This document shows, piece after piece, positions 24,516 through 34,893 of a DNA stretch of 64,000 nucleotides. Every line of letters starts with the position of its first letter. Position 1 is the first letter of the stretch. The notes beneath the pieces were generated by a model, which was given only the letters and a program-made list of their open reading frames with translations, was not told where the DNA came from and ran no database searches. Source of the stretch: Artemia franciscana (taxonomy: Eukaryota > Arthropoda > Branchiopoda > Anostraca > Artemiidae); assembly GCF_032884065.1 (NCBI RefSeq), contig NC_088868.1:1734001-1798000 (forward strand), written 5' to 3'. The translations under genes were made by a program, and so were the position numbers.

Positions 24516-25354
24516 TCAAACAGTTCGTGGTAACGAACTGTAGTAAGGAGCGATCCTGCTCAATAGTAACCAAAACTCTAAAAATTGAATTTTGATATCA
24601 ATAGCTACATCAAAAGAATCGCATTTAATGCTGATTTTAAATATATAAGTTTCATCAAGTTTAGTCTTAGTCATCAAAAGTTACGAGCCTGAGAAAATTT
24701 GCCTTATTTAGGAAAATAGGGGGAAACACGCCCTAAGAGTCGTAGGATCTTAACGAAAATGACACCATCAGATTCAGCGTATCAGAGAACCCTACTGTAG
24801 AAGTTTCAAGCTCCTATCTACAAAAATGTGGAATTTTGCATTTTTTGCCAGAAGACAATCACGGGTGCGTGTTTATTTGTTTGTTTTTTTTTTTGTTTTT
24901 TTTTGTTTGTTTTTTTTCAGGTGTCATCGTATCGACCAAGTGGTCCTAGAATGTCACAAGAGGGCTCATTCTAACGTAAATGAAAAGTTCTAGTGCCCTT
25001 TTTAAGTGACCAAAAAAATTGGAGGGCATCTAGGCCCCCTCCCACGCTAATTTTTTTCCCAAAGTCAACGGATCAAAATTTTGAGATATCCATTTTGTTT
25101 AGCATAGTCGAAAATCATAATAACTATGTTTTTGGGGATGACTTACTCCCCCACAGTCCCTGGGGATGGGGTTGCAAGTTACAAACTTCAACCAGTGTTT
25201 ACATATAATAATGGTCATTGGGAAGTGTACAGACGTTTTCAGGGGGATTTTTTTTTGGTTTTGGGGGTAGGGTTGAGGGAGGAGGTTATGTGGGAGGATC
25301 TTTCCTTGGAGAAATATGCCATGGGGGAAAAAATTCAATGAAAAGGTCGCAGGA
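24516..25354 (+). mobile_element. palindrome element, copy d (truncated at the 3' side)
   Basis: It starts TCAAACAGTTCGTGGTAACG, follows the family for about 840 bp and stops at AAGGTCGCAGGA, before all of the hairpins except the 5' one. It sits in the Penelope insertion. Confidence 0.85.
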
Positions 25355-25688
25355 CGAATCTGGTCACGTTAGGAAAAAACGTCAAATTAAGAGCTTAATA
25401 TACAATGCTGGGTGTTCGGAGCCTCTCTATTATGGAGTATAATTTGAAAATAACACAACTATACGAGCGATAAAACATATATACCACAGCCATAACTCAA
25501 CTAACGAAAGAACTGCTAAGAGATAACACAACTATAAAGCGAAAACAGGTGAAAACTAACGGGAAAATAAACGAACTAAGAGGTGGAAGGGGCCCAGAGA
25601 AAAAATATAATCCTTTTTCAATTTTGAGCCTAACTTCCGCAAAGGAGTAATAATGTCAGAAGCCCCGAAATACCGAATTATTTTCTTT
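25355..25688. other. unidentified 330-bp sequence between palindrome elements d and e
   Basis: It begins CGAATCTGGTCACGTTAGG and has no match elsewhere in the window and no long frame. It contains two close repeats (AACACAACTATA at 25,453 and 25,525). It may be the end of another element, to which the loss of the 3' half of copy d could be linked. Confidence 0.5.
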
Positions 25689-27422
25689 TCAAACAGTTCG
25701 TGGTAAGGAACTGTAGTAAGGGGCGACCCGGCTCAATAGTAAACGAAACTCTAAAAAACGGAATTTTGATGCTAAAAGATACATCAAAAGAATCGAATTT
25801 TTACGCTGATTCTAAATATATAAATTTCAATTAATTTAGTCTTTGTCATCAAAAGTTACGAGCCTGAGAAAATTTGCCCTATTTTGGAAAAAAGGGGGAA
25901 ACATCCCCTAAAAGTCATAGAATCTTAACGAAAATCACACTATCGCATTCGGTATATCAGAGAACTCTATAGCAAAAATTTCAAGCTCCTATCTAAAAAA
26001 TGTGGAATTTTGTATTTTTTGCCAGAAGACAAATCACGGGTGCGTGTTTATTTGTTTGTTTGTTTTTTTTTTTGTTTTTTTCCCAGGGGTCATCTTATCG
26101 ACCAAGTGGTCCTAGAATGTCGCGAGAGGGCTCATTCTAACGGAAATGAAAAGTTCTAGTGCCCTTTTTAAGTGACCAAAAAATTGGAAGGTAAATAGGC
26201 CCCCTCCCATGCTCGTTTTTCCAAAAGTCAACAGATTAAAATTTTAAGATAGCCATTTTGTACAGCATAGTCGAAAACCATAATAACTATGTCTTTGGGA
26301 ATGACTTACTCCCCCACAATCCCTGAGGAGGGGCTGCAAGTTACAAACTTTGACCAGTGTTTACATATAGTAATGGTTATTGGGAAGTGTACATACGTTT
26401 TCATGGGGATTTTTTGGTTTGGGGGTGGGGTTGATGGGAGAGGGCTTTGTGGGAGGATCTTTCCTTTGAGGAATATGTCATGGGGGAAGAAAAATTCAAT
26501 GAAAAGGGCGCAGGATTTTCTAGCATTACTATAAAAAAAACAATGAAAAAAAATATATGAAAACGTTTTTTCAAATGAAAGTAAGGAATGGCATTGAAAT
26601 TTAAAACGAACAGAGATTATTACGCATATGAGGGGTTCTAAAAATACTTTAGCATAAAGAGCGAGGTATTTAGGAGGAGATAAATACCTCGCTCTTTATG
26701 CTAAAATATGTTTAGTGATTTCAACTGTTTATTCTACGGCCTTTTTGATTCAGGGGTCATTCTTAAAGAATTGGGACAAAATTTACGATTTAGTGTAAAG
26801 AGCGAGGTATTAACGAGGGTACAAACCCCCTCGTACACATAATAAAAATATAAGAATATAAAAGTTTGTTATGTAAGTTAATTCTTAAGTTACGTATATT
26901 TTTTACTAATAAAAACGTTCGTTGAATATTAAAAGTTTTAGTAGCCTTTTTAAGTAACCGAAAAATTGGAGGGCAGCTAGGCCTCCTTCCCCACCCCTTA
27001 TTTCTCAAAATCGTCTGATCAAAACTAATTTAGCCAAAAAAAAATTAATATACTAATTTCATTTCAATGATTTATGTGCGGAGAGCCAAAATCAAACATG
27101 CATTAATTCAAAAACGTTCAGAAATTAAATAAAAAAAACTAGTTTTTTAAACTGAAAGTAAGGAGCGACATTAAAACTTAAAACGAACAGAAATTACTCT
27201 GTATATGAAATGGGTTGTCCCCTCCGCAATCCCTCGCTCTTTACGCTAAAGTTTTTAATTGTTTTAAAAAGTAGAATTGTGGCAAAGAGTCAAACTTTAG
27301 CGTAAAGAGCGAGGGATTGCGGAGGGGACAATCCATTTCATATACGGAGTAATTTCTGTTCGTTTTAAGTTTTAATGTCGCTCCTTACTTTCAGTTAAAA
27401 AACTAGTTTTTTTTTTATTTAA
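25689..27422 (+). mobile_element. palindrome element, copy e (full length, 1734 bp)
   Basis: The best-preserved copy. It begins TCAAACAGTTCGTGGTAAGG and ends TTTATTTAA. The internal hairpin at about 26,636-26,712 (arms with GCGAGGTATTT/AAATACCTCGC) and the terminal hairpin at about 27,157-27,402 (arms with AGGAGCGACATTAAAAC and CTCCGCAATCCCTCGC) are nearly perfect. No protein is encoded. Confidence 0.88.
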
Positions 27423-27545
27423 TTGACAAAAGGAATGGGGTATCCATTGCCAAAAAGAATATCTCTGATAAATTTTATTTCTGCATTTGTTTGTTATTGT
27501 TTGTATTTGTTTGTTATGGAAAGGCAGTGTGGTCTTCGTCGCTAT

Positions 27546-27674
27546 TTTAGCGTAAAGAGCCAGGTGTTGAGAAGGGGTCAACCCGTTTTATATACAGAAT
27601 AATTTTTGTTCGTTTTAAGTTTTAATGTCACTTCTTACTTACAGTTTAAAAACTTGTTTTGTTTTTTTATTCAA
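27546..27674 (+). mobile_element. palindrome element, copy c, right end
   Basis: The second arm of the terminal hairpin resumes at the duplicated TTTAGCGTAAAGAG and continues through GTTCGTTTTAAGTTTTAATG to TTTTATTCAA. Together with 21,944-23,512 it completes copy c. Confidence 0.85.
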
Positions 27675-27769
27675 TTAAAAAGAATAGCTGTATCATCGTC
27701 TGACAATGGTTTGTAATAATCTTGCTAATCTTTACAGCATTTTTTTCATTATTACATGATAATTTATGC

Positions 27770-28540
27770 AACAAACCGGAAGTCACCGAATCATTCGCGA
27801 ACTCAAAAGGACTTCATTCTGTATCCACACTACAAGTAGGAATTTGTAATTTCTGTTAGAATATTTCGCAATTACTGCTGGAGTTACTGAACTTTGACAG
27901 TTGACCTCCTAGTCTAGAAGTAATTGCTTCTTGTTTTTTAAGTCTTCTTGTAATTTGGTGAATTTTGATTTAAGGGTCACTCGATTGTTTTGTAAAGTTA
28001 AAAATTCATTTTTCATAACAAGGCGATGGGAATTATGGAAGTTGATATCCTCACTTAGTTTTTTTAATTACCAGATCACATTCATAGAGTATATCGTTAC
28101 CCTATTTTTGGTAATTAAATAATACGTCAACTTGTTTTTTCAAATCTTCTATGGCTGCTTCATGGTTTAAATTCTTCTCTAACTGTGAGTTGTATTGTAT
28201 TTTACTCGAAGGTCAGCAAGTTGTTCGACAAACTTAACAGAGTCAGCACAAGAGGGGACTTGGGAAGCTTGTATTTTTTATGGTTTTGGGGTTGTTGATT
28301 TTGTGACAGACTTGGGGGTGGAGCTAAGAGCCATGGGTTAAAGGAAGTTTGTGTTAAAAGGTGGTTCAGGATCATTATTCAGAAAATGGGGGAACTGGCA
28401 GTTTAAACATAACAATTTACCACATTTTTTTTCTCTCCTCAATTGAAATACCTACGCACTTAGGATGCAACCACTTCTGACACCAACTGCATTGCACCGT
28501 TCTACTAGCGGAACTAAGTCTTCATCATGTGAATTTCATG
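27770..28540 (-). pseudogene. probable LINE ORF1 remnant with a zinc-finger-like segment and coiled coil
   Basis: Minus-strand frames (with stops) give Cys-containing text CNAVGVRSGCI, then REKKCGKLLCLNCQFP, resembling the PHD-type finger (C-x-x-C ... C-x-x-C) found in ORF1 of CR1-like LINEs. A Ser/Thr/Pro linker and then charged heptad-like text (LQNNRVTLKSKFTKLQEDLK) follow, which suggests a coiled coil. In such elements ORF1 binds the RNA and aids retrotransposition. Several spacing residues of the finger are missing, so the call is tentative. Confidence 0.45.
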
Positions 28541-28754
28541 GGCCTTGACATAATATTAAAACAAAAATAATCCAGATTACAAAGCTCGGAACTGGTCAAT
28601 AACTGAATTATAAAAGATTCAAAACGGGTTTTAAACTTTACCCAGCATAGTTGTTTGCAGGTTAAATACAAGAAACATACGCTTCTATAGACCACAAAAT
28701 TCAAGGCACCTTAGGTACCACCAACCGTGGGGCGTGGGGTAAAGGTCATATAGG

Positions 28755-29529
28755 AAACAAATACAACGTAGAAACAATAGGGAAAGTTTTTTCAAGACAA
28801 TGGAAATTATTTATGTAGATATTTCGGCCCTATGTCCAAGGGCCGTCTTCAGCACAATACAATACTATATATATATATAAAAGAACTTACATCAAATTGT
28901 GAGAATTAAAATTGAATATAAAAACACTTATTAAAACAATTTTTTTTTTTAAATATAGCCCTAGCATCCTTACTTCAGCGAAGTTCAACCAGGACTGGCG
29001 AAAAGAATGAAATGAAGAAATATAAACTCATTCAAACTAAAGAGAATAAAATGATTAGATGCAATTTCTTAAAGCTAATCTTGCTTGTTTAGCAGCCTGT
29101 CTCAAAGGCCTTTTCGTAGTTGGTTCAGTACTGTTATAAATTGGTTTAGTAAAATATTTTGTTAGATCATTTTTAATTAAATTTGAGTATAAAGAATTTA
29201 GTGAGTATTCCCTGTTCAAAGAAATATTTTTATTTATTTTGAGATTAATTTCAATTGATTCTCGAACCACCTGTTTTATTCCCAAATCATTACTAATGAG
29301 TGAAGAGTTTTCAAAAAGTATCATGTGGGACGGATTATTAAATATATGCCAACCTAGAGCAGAATCAAAGGAATTGTTGGAACCATTTGAAATTAAGGCC
29401 TTGTCTATGTCATTTTTATGCTGTTTTAACCTTTTGTCTAGATTCTGATGGGTCCTGCCGACATAGTATTTTCCGCAATCACAGGGTATTTGATAGACCC
29501 CTCTTAGTGTGGTCTTCGTCGCTATTTTT
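28755..29529 (-). mobile_element. truncated PLE-2 insertion with an 11-bp target duplication
   Basis: GGTCATATAGG occurs at 28,744-28,754 and 29,530-29,540. The 775-bp insert has the PLE hairpin GGCCCTATGTCCAAGGGCC, a short (TA)n, the C-terminal GIY-YIG frame with the active-site start cut off (29,500-29,055: ...MILFENSSLISNDLG...), and at its right end AGTGTGGTCTTCGTCGC, which is start-of-ORF sequence in the opposite orientation. The partner duplication carries the empty site, TTTAAAGTCATATAGAATACC near 58,715-58,735. Confidence 0.9.
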
Positions 29530-30021
29530 GGTCATATAGGATTCCCAAAAAAGCTATCAGCGGCATCTGAAGAAGATGTTGAAACAAACTGAGAGTTCAC
29601 TAGGCAATTGGATTTGAAAATGGAACTTGATGAGTAAGTCGAGGAATTGAAATTCGTTTTTGGTGAAGGTAAGTAATATACGACCTCAGTTAAACATTAA
29701 GTCACGTTCAAGTTTATCCCAATTCTCAAAGCATCTTAAAAGCTGACATCCTATGGCCCTGATGTCCAGGATATTTATGGATGCCCGAAATTTAGGTAGA
29801 TTTTGACTAAATATGTTTTCCGAAGAATTTTACAATACATTTTTTCAATTTTCGTGTGCTATAATTAGTTAAAAGATTAAGAATATTAGCTAATTGCAAA
29901 CATCTAAAGTGTTATATAAAATATACGATCTATACTACAAAATACATGTGCATTATAACTACTTCTTATATTATGGTAAATTTAATTGTTGTAATTTATA
30001 ATGGAATTTAGATATAAATAA

Positions 30022-30342
30022 TTATTTAAATTTCGTACTTGGGGCTGCGGTATACCATTGTCTGTTCCCTCCTGTTGTATATTGAATTCCGGATAAAACG
30101 CTTGCATTAGACGACATTATTGGCGATGCTTCTGTTGTCATGTTTAATAATAGTGTAGTAGCCTCTGTGGTTAATGTTGTAGTTGTTGTTTTTGTTGTCG
30201 TTGCTGTTGTTGTTGGCCTTGTAGGCTCTGGTGGTAAGCCACCCTTTGGGGTTGTCGGCTTTGATGGGGGTGTTCCAACCACAACTGCACTTATCCAGAA
30301 AATAGGGACAACTAAAAGAATTACAATAAAAAGTTTTCTCAT
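30022..30342 (-). CDS. small secreted Thr/Pro-rich (mucin-like) peptide, copy 1
   Basis: 106 codons from ATG 30,342-30,340 to a stop at 30,022. Residues 1-22 (MRKLFIVILLVVPIFWISAV) are a typical signal peptide: basic start, apolar core, small residues before the likely cut. The mature part has a Pro/Lys segment (PSKPTTPKGGLPPEP), then about 20 residues that are almost all Thr, Asn-linked sites (NMT, NAS) and a conserved tail (TTGGNRQWYTAAPS). Thr-rich runs next to Pro are the usual targets of O-linked sugars, so a secreted mucin-like, cuticle or peritrophic role is an inference. The frame is open 28 codons upstream, but the signal peptide marks this ATG as the start. The same mature frame is kept in the partner copy at 59,325, which argues for a real gene. 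The family is not recognised; further exons are possible. Confidence 0.62.
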   Translation of the reverse strand: MRKLFIVILLVVPIFWISAVVVGTPPSKPTTPKGGLPPEPTRPTTTATTTKTTTTTLTTEATTLLLNMTTEASPIMSSNASVLSGIQYTTGGNRQWYTAAPSTKFK

Positions 30343-31152
30343 TCTAACATCGTGACAGAATTTATCAAGATTCGGTTGAACACGTGTAGGTGCCAAAATT
30401 GGGCCCCTTAGGTTCTTTACTACCACCTAAACCCTATAATGTATTTCTACCAACTATCTACCATATTAATCATGTAATTTGTCTTTTTGTGCCTTTTTCA
30501 TACCCTTACCTCTGTATTAAAAGTCCTGAGTACATGTGTACCTGAAAGGTTTTTTTTTTTTGCCTTTCTTCATCTTATGTTCCGGTTCCTTTTGGTTTTA
30601 TACGGTTTCTTTTTACTGTAAAGGAAACCGGTTTTCCTTGTGTTCCCGTTTCCTTTTAATGTAGAGTAAGCTGTGATAAACTAACTGCAATCCAACAGAC
30701 ATTGGCTTAGCATTAAACACGTTGTAACTCAAATTTGAACAAACTAACTTCATAAAGATCATAAAATAGATATATAAATTCAAAAGCATAAATATTATAG
30801 TTTTGTAAATAAAACAATACATAGATTAACTGACTTCCATCGAAAACTATGCCTCTACAAGGCAACCTCTACAGGGCTAATAACCAATTACCATGAGTTT
30901 CCTCGACGTTTTAAACATCCTAGCATTTTTTCAGATATCATCTAAAGAGTTTTGTTTTTTCTTTTACAATCCTCTGATATTGGACTAAATCAATTGTTTT
31001 AGTAAAAATTGTGAGTAAAATAAATGAATAATATATATTTAGTAAATAATATATAAATTTAGTTTATAATATATAATACAGTCTATATATAAAACATAAT
31101 ACAGTAATATAGTTATTATGATATAGAAAAACAATAAAAAGTAATAAATAAA

Positions 31153-31404
31153 TTATGGAATATAAAATAAAATAAATAAATCACAAGAATTAAGTAAGTT
31201 GATTTCGGAGAAACTATCTTTAAACTTCTGACCAAGTGGGCCAAACAAAATGTCTGGAAAAAAAAGTCCAATAGCCGTCCATTTTCCTTTTTGAAAATTA
31301 TAGCGCGTTACCTCTACATCCTTTAAAATATGCACTGAAGTGTCCTCCTCACTCCTCGATTTTTTCAAAATTTCAAGCAGAGAGACAAAGCTAGGGAAGA
31401 CCAC
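31153..31404 (-). CDS. possible coding exon within the duplication, unknown function
   Basis: An 83-codon open frame that follows a good acceptor (TGTGTTGTTTCAG, about 31,406-31,418 on the minus strand). It reads VFPSFVSLLEILKK, then SEEDTSVHILKDVEVTRYN and LFFPDILFGPLGQKFKDSF. The partner copy (about 60,630-60,420) shares FVSL and EGTSIHI but has stops and has lost the acceptor AG. The frame could be a 5' exon of a gene on the same strand as the mucin-like peptide, or chance. No domain is recognised. Confidence 0.3.
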   Translation of the reverse strand: MVFPSFVSLLEILKKSRSEEDTSVHILKDVEVTRYNFQKGKWTAIGLFFPDILFGPLGQKFKDSFSEINLLNSCDLFILFYIP

Positions 31405-31594
31405 TGAAACAACACATTGTATTTCCTGTCAGGTTGATTGGTAAGAAGATTTCTCTGCAGAGAAACTGTTAGAACAAAAGTAAAGAACCACATTCAATCC
31501 TGGCCCTAGTAGATATAAAGTCCTATCATAATTCAATCTTTGGTAGGTGAAAATATAAAAAAAGAAAAATATATTTAAAAAATCAAACACAGAT

Positions 31595-34400
31595 GAAAAT
31601 ATGTAGTCAAAACATAAGTAAAGATGAATATACTGGACGGGGTGAACAGATCGAACGTACGATCAACAGAAATTAAATTTAGTTAAACCAAAATTTAATT
31701 GGAATAACCACAAAAAGGACTAAGGGTGCCACGCCATAGGCCTTATGGAAGTTAGAGCCTTACCGATTTCTGCTAACTAAAAAAAATTTATTTCAAATAT
31801 TACTTATCCTATAGCTATAACATTGGATCATCATAGGAAACAGAAATTAACAAGAATTAATATCATTATTCATTATAAAACCAATCGAATTTCAACAGTT
31901 TTTCGGTTCATCGTTATTGTTATAATGATTTTTCTTTTTTTATGTATTTGTGAAAAAAAAAATTAAAAATACACTGTTTTTCATAATAATCAAATGAAAC
32001 CCATGGACAGAGGTAAATTGTTAATCTCTTCTGTAAGCCTATATAGGCTCTGAGGTATTATTCCTTTGCGATAATAATTCTTTTTGTTTATTTTATCAAA
32101 CAGTTTGTGGTAAAGAGCTATAGGTAAGGACCGACAAGGCTCAATAGTAACCTAAAATCTAAGAAAAAGGGTCTTGATAACAATAGATGCATCAATGATC
32201 TCCCTCCCGATATTCTGTAATAATTGTTCTGGTAGGACCCCCCCCCCCTTGGAAAAAAACACCCATCAATTATATTTCTTCTGGTAAAACATTGGAAAAT
32301 TCCTCATTTTCGTATATAGTGGCTTGAAACCTCTTCAGTAGGGCTCTCTAATATGCTGAATCTGATGGTGTGATCTTCGTTAAAATTACTTGAAATTTTT
32401 AGGGTATATCTCCCCATTTTCAGAAATTGAGCATATTTCCTCAAGCTCGTTATTTTTAATATGTAATGTTAATTAATGATTTTTTGTATATTGAATCATC
32501 ATCGAATTTAATTCTTTTGATGGCAGCTACCCCTTACGCTCCGTTTTTTTTTTACAAAGTCATCCCGATTAAAATTTTGAGAAACCTGTTGCGTTCAACA
32601 TAGCTGAATAACTCAATAATTATGGCTTTAGGAACGACATGACCCCCAACCCCCCAGTCCCTTGGGGAAGAACTGTAAGTTATCAAATCGACCAATTGTT
32701 TACGTCTATTATTTTCCAGTGAGGAGAGCAGTGTACGGAGGGAGTTTTACAGGGGATTAATTTACGTGGGAGGAACTTTCGACGGAAGAGTTTTCCATGA
32801 GGGGAGGGAATTATTCATGAAGAGGGGGCTTGAAGTATCAGAATATTTTGAAAAACGATCAGTAATTAAATGAAAAAATCAGCTGAAAATATGAAGTAAC
32901 ATCAAAACTCAAAACAGCCAGAGATTATTCCGTATATGAAGGGGTTTCTCCCCTCTAAAATATCTTGCTCTTTACGCTAAAGTTTGACAGTTGTCCTAAT
33001 TTCTGTAGGACGACTTCTGAAAAAAAAGAGTTTTTTCATTGATAGAATTAGTGTTACAAGCTTATTGAAATTGCTAACAAAAAAAAAAATTAGCGTGAAG
33101 AGCAAGGCAGGGAAGACAATCCCTTCGTTTACGGGTGTTCGTAAATATGTAGTAAAGATGAAAATCCTGGAGCTGGTGAATAGATTGAACGTAAGACCAA
33201 CAGAAATTAAAATTAGTAATTTAGTTAAACCTGTTAAAGCTTTACTGATTTTTTGCTAACTAAAAAAAAAATTATTTCAAATAATATTTTTCTTGTAGCT
33301 ATAACATTGGATCATCATAGGAAACAGAAACTATTAAGAATTAATATCATTATTCATTATATAACCAATTGACTTTCAACAGTTTTTTGGTTCATCATTA
33401 TTGTTATAATAATTTTTACTTTTTTATGTCTTTGTGAAAGAAAACCATAATATTAAAAATACACTATTTTTTATAATAATCAAATAAGACTCGGGCCGTA
33501 CGATTTGTATGGGCAGAGCTACATTATTGACCTTATCTGTAAGTCTATTTAAGCCCTGTGATGTTATTCCTTTGTGATAATAATTCTTTAGGTTATTTTA
33601 TCAAACAGTTTTTGGTAAAGAGATGTAAGTAAGGTCCGACAAGGCTCAATAGTCACCTAAAATCTAAGAAACAGAGTGTTGATAACAATAGATGCATCAA
33701 TGATCTACCTCTCGATCTTCTGGAATAATTGTTTTGATTGGACCCCTCCCCTCTGGAAAAAAAAACACGCATCAGTGATCTTTCTTTTGGCAAAACATTG
33801 GAAAATTCCTCATTTTGTATATAGGGGCTTGAAACCTCTTCAGTAGGGCTCTCTAATATGCTGAATCCGATGGTGTTATTTTCGTTAAAATTACTTGAAG
33901 TTTTTGGGCTATATCTCCCCATTTTCTAAAATTGAGCAAATTTTCTCAGGATCATAATTTTTAATGTGTAATGTTTAACTTAATAAATTTTTGTATATTG
34001 AATCATCATCAAATTCAATTTTTTTGATGGCAGCTACCCCCTACGCTCCGTTTTTTTTTTACAAAGTCATCCGATTAAAGTTTTGATAAACCTGGTTTGT
34101 TCAGCATAGCTGAAAAATTCAATAACTGTACCTTAAGGAACAACATGACCAGTAACATTAAAACTCAAAATAGCTAGAGATTATTCCGTATATGAAAGGG
34201 TTTCTCCCCTCTACAATATCTTGGTCTTTACCCTAAAGTTTAACAGTTGTCCTAATTTCTTTAGAGCGACTTCTGAAAAGCAAGATTTATTTTGATTGAT
34301 TTAATTAGAATTACAAGCTTATTGAAATGGCTCAGAAAAAAAAACTTAGCGTGAAGAGCAAGATGGCAATGACAACCCCTTCATTTACGGTTGTTGATTT
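31595..34400. repeat. internal tandem duplication within segmental copy 1
   Basis: Unit 1 (about 31,595-33,145) and unit 2 (about 33,146-34,400) share AGTAAAGATGAA, ATCAACAGAAATTAAA-type text, GCTATAACATTGGATCATC and a palindrome element each. Copy 2 of the segment (58,660-62,823) has only one unit, so the duplication arose in copy 1 after the segments separated. Confidence 0.75.
32096..33145 (+). mobile_element. palindrome element, diverged subtype, copy g
   Basis: It begins TCAAACAGTTTGTGGTAAAG and keeps family order but with many changes (for example GGAACTTTCGACGGAAGAG). It stops within the second arm of the terminal hairpin, where the tandem-duplication junction lies. Confidence 0.75.
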
Positions 34401-34453
34401 TGAGTTTTAATGTTGCTCCTAACTTTCAGTTGTAAAATCCTTTTTTTATTTAA
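33601..34453 (+). mobile_element. palindrome element, diverged subtype, copy h
   Basis: It begins TCAAACAGTTTTTGGTAAAG and ends TTTATTTAA. It is the product of the tandem duplication, shortened by a deletion in its middle near 34,147 (CATGACC joined to AGTAACATTAAAACTC). Confidence 0.75.
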
Positions 34454-34893
34454 TGGCCAATAAAAACACACAATTTTAAATACTAATGAGTTTCAGTGAA
34501 GTAAAAATGATACTAAATCCCTTAGAAGGTTGTGAGAGTCACGGCCCTATTATTATTGGCTTAAATATCTGTTGCCAATAGGTATTATACGGTTTTTATT
34601 AGGTTCGGCTTTTTCTAAAAAGGATTCTTTCATCAATAGCAGTATCTCTTATAATTATATTTGAAAAAATTGAATTTTTTTTTTTTTTAAGAAGACATCA
34701 GAAAAACCAGTTTTTCAAAGAGGAATATACAACTATATTTAACAAACAAAGCGAATAAAAATAGTCAGTTGTAGGAAGCATCTGAAGTGGTTGCATTTGC
34801 AGTGAATCCTAAGCGACCTTTTTACTTAAATGGTTTGAACATGCCCCTGCCATGATTTTTTTTTATATGTAGCATAAAAGATTAAAATCACTT

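Larger units (their letters stand above)
23513..27545 (-). mobile_element. Penelope-like insertion (PLE-2 family) filled with later insertions, 14-bp target duplication
   Basis: TTTAGCGTAAAGAG stands at 23,499-23,512 and again at 27,546-27,559, bounding a 4033-bp insertion in palindrome element c. Its left end holds the PLE 3' region: a hairpin GGCCCTATGTCCAAGGGCC (23,579-23,597), a short (TA)n and the GIY-YIG frame (24,509-23,822). Its right end (about 27,423-27,545) holds the PLE start sequence (ATGGAAAGGCAGTGTGGTC, encoding MERQCGLRRY) on the plus strand, opposite to the GIY-YIG frame. Between them lie palindrome elements d and e and an unidentified 330 bp; the RT core is missing. Confidence 0.8.
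28680..34893. repeat. segmental duplication, copy 1 (partner 58,660-62,823)
   Basis: Direct orientation and collinear order with the partner: CTTCTAT(AG/TT)ACCACAAAATTCAAGG at the left edge, the mucin-like gene, AACAAACTAACTTCATAAAGA, a palindrome element of the diverged subtype, and ATGTAGCATAAAA(G/T)ATTAAAATCACTT at the right edge. Many substitutions and indels separate the copies, so it is not recent. Copy 1 has gained a PLE (28,755-29,529) and an internal tandem duplication (31,595-34,400). Copy 2 has about 130 bp extra near 58,840-58,960. Confidence 0.85.

Noticed and set aside
30140-30355. Val-rich plus frame opposite the mucin-like gene (also 59,401-59,637)
   Set aside because: It is the antisense of the Thr codons (ACA/ACT read as GTT/TGT); the signal peptide and conserved tail support the minus strand.
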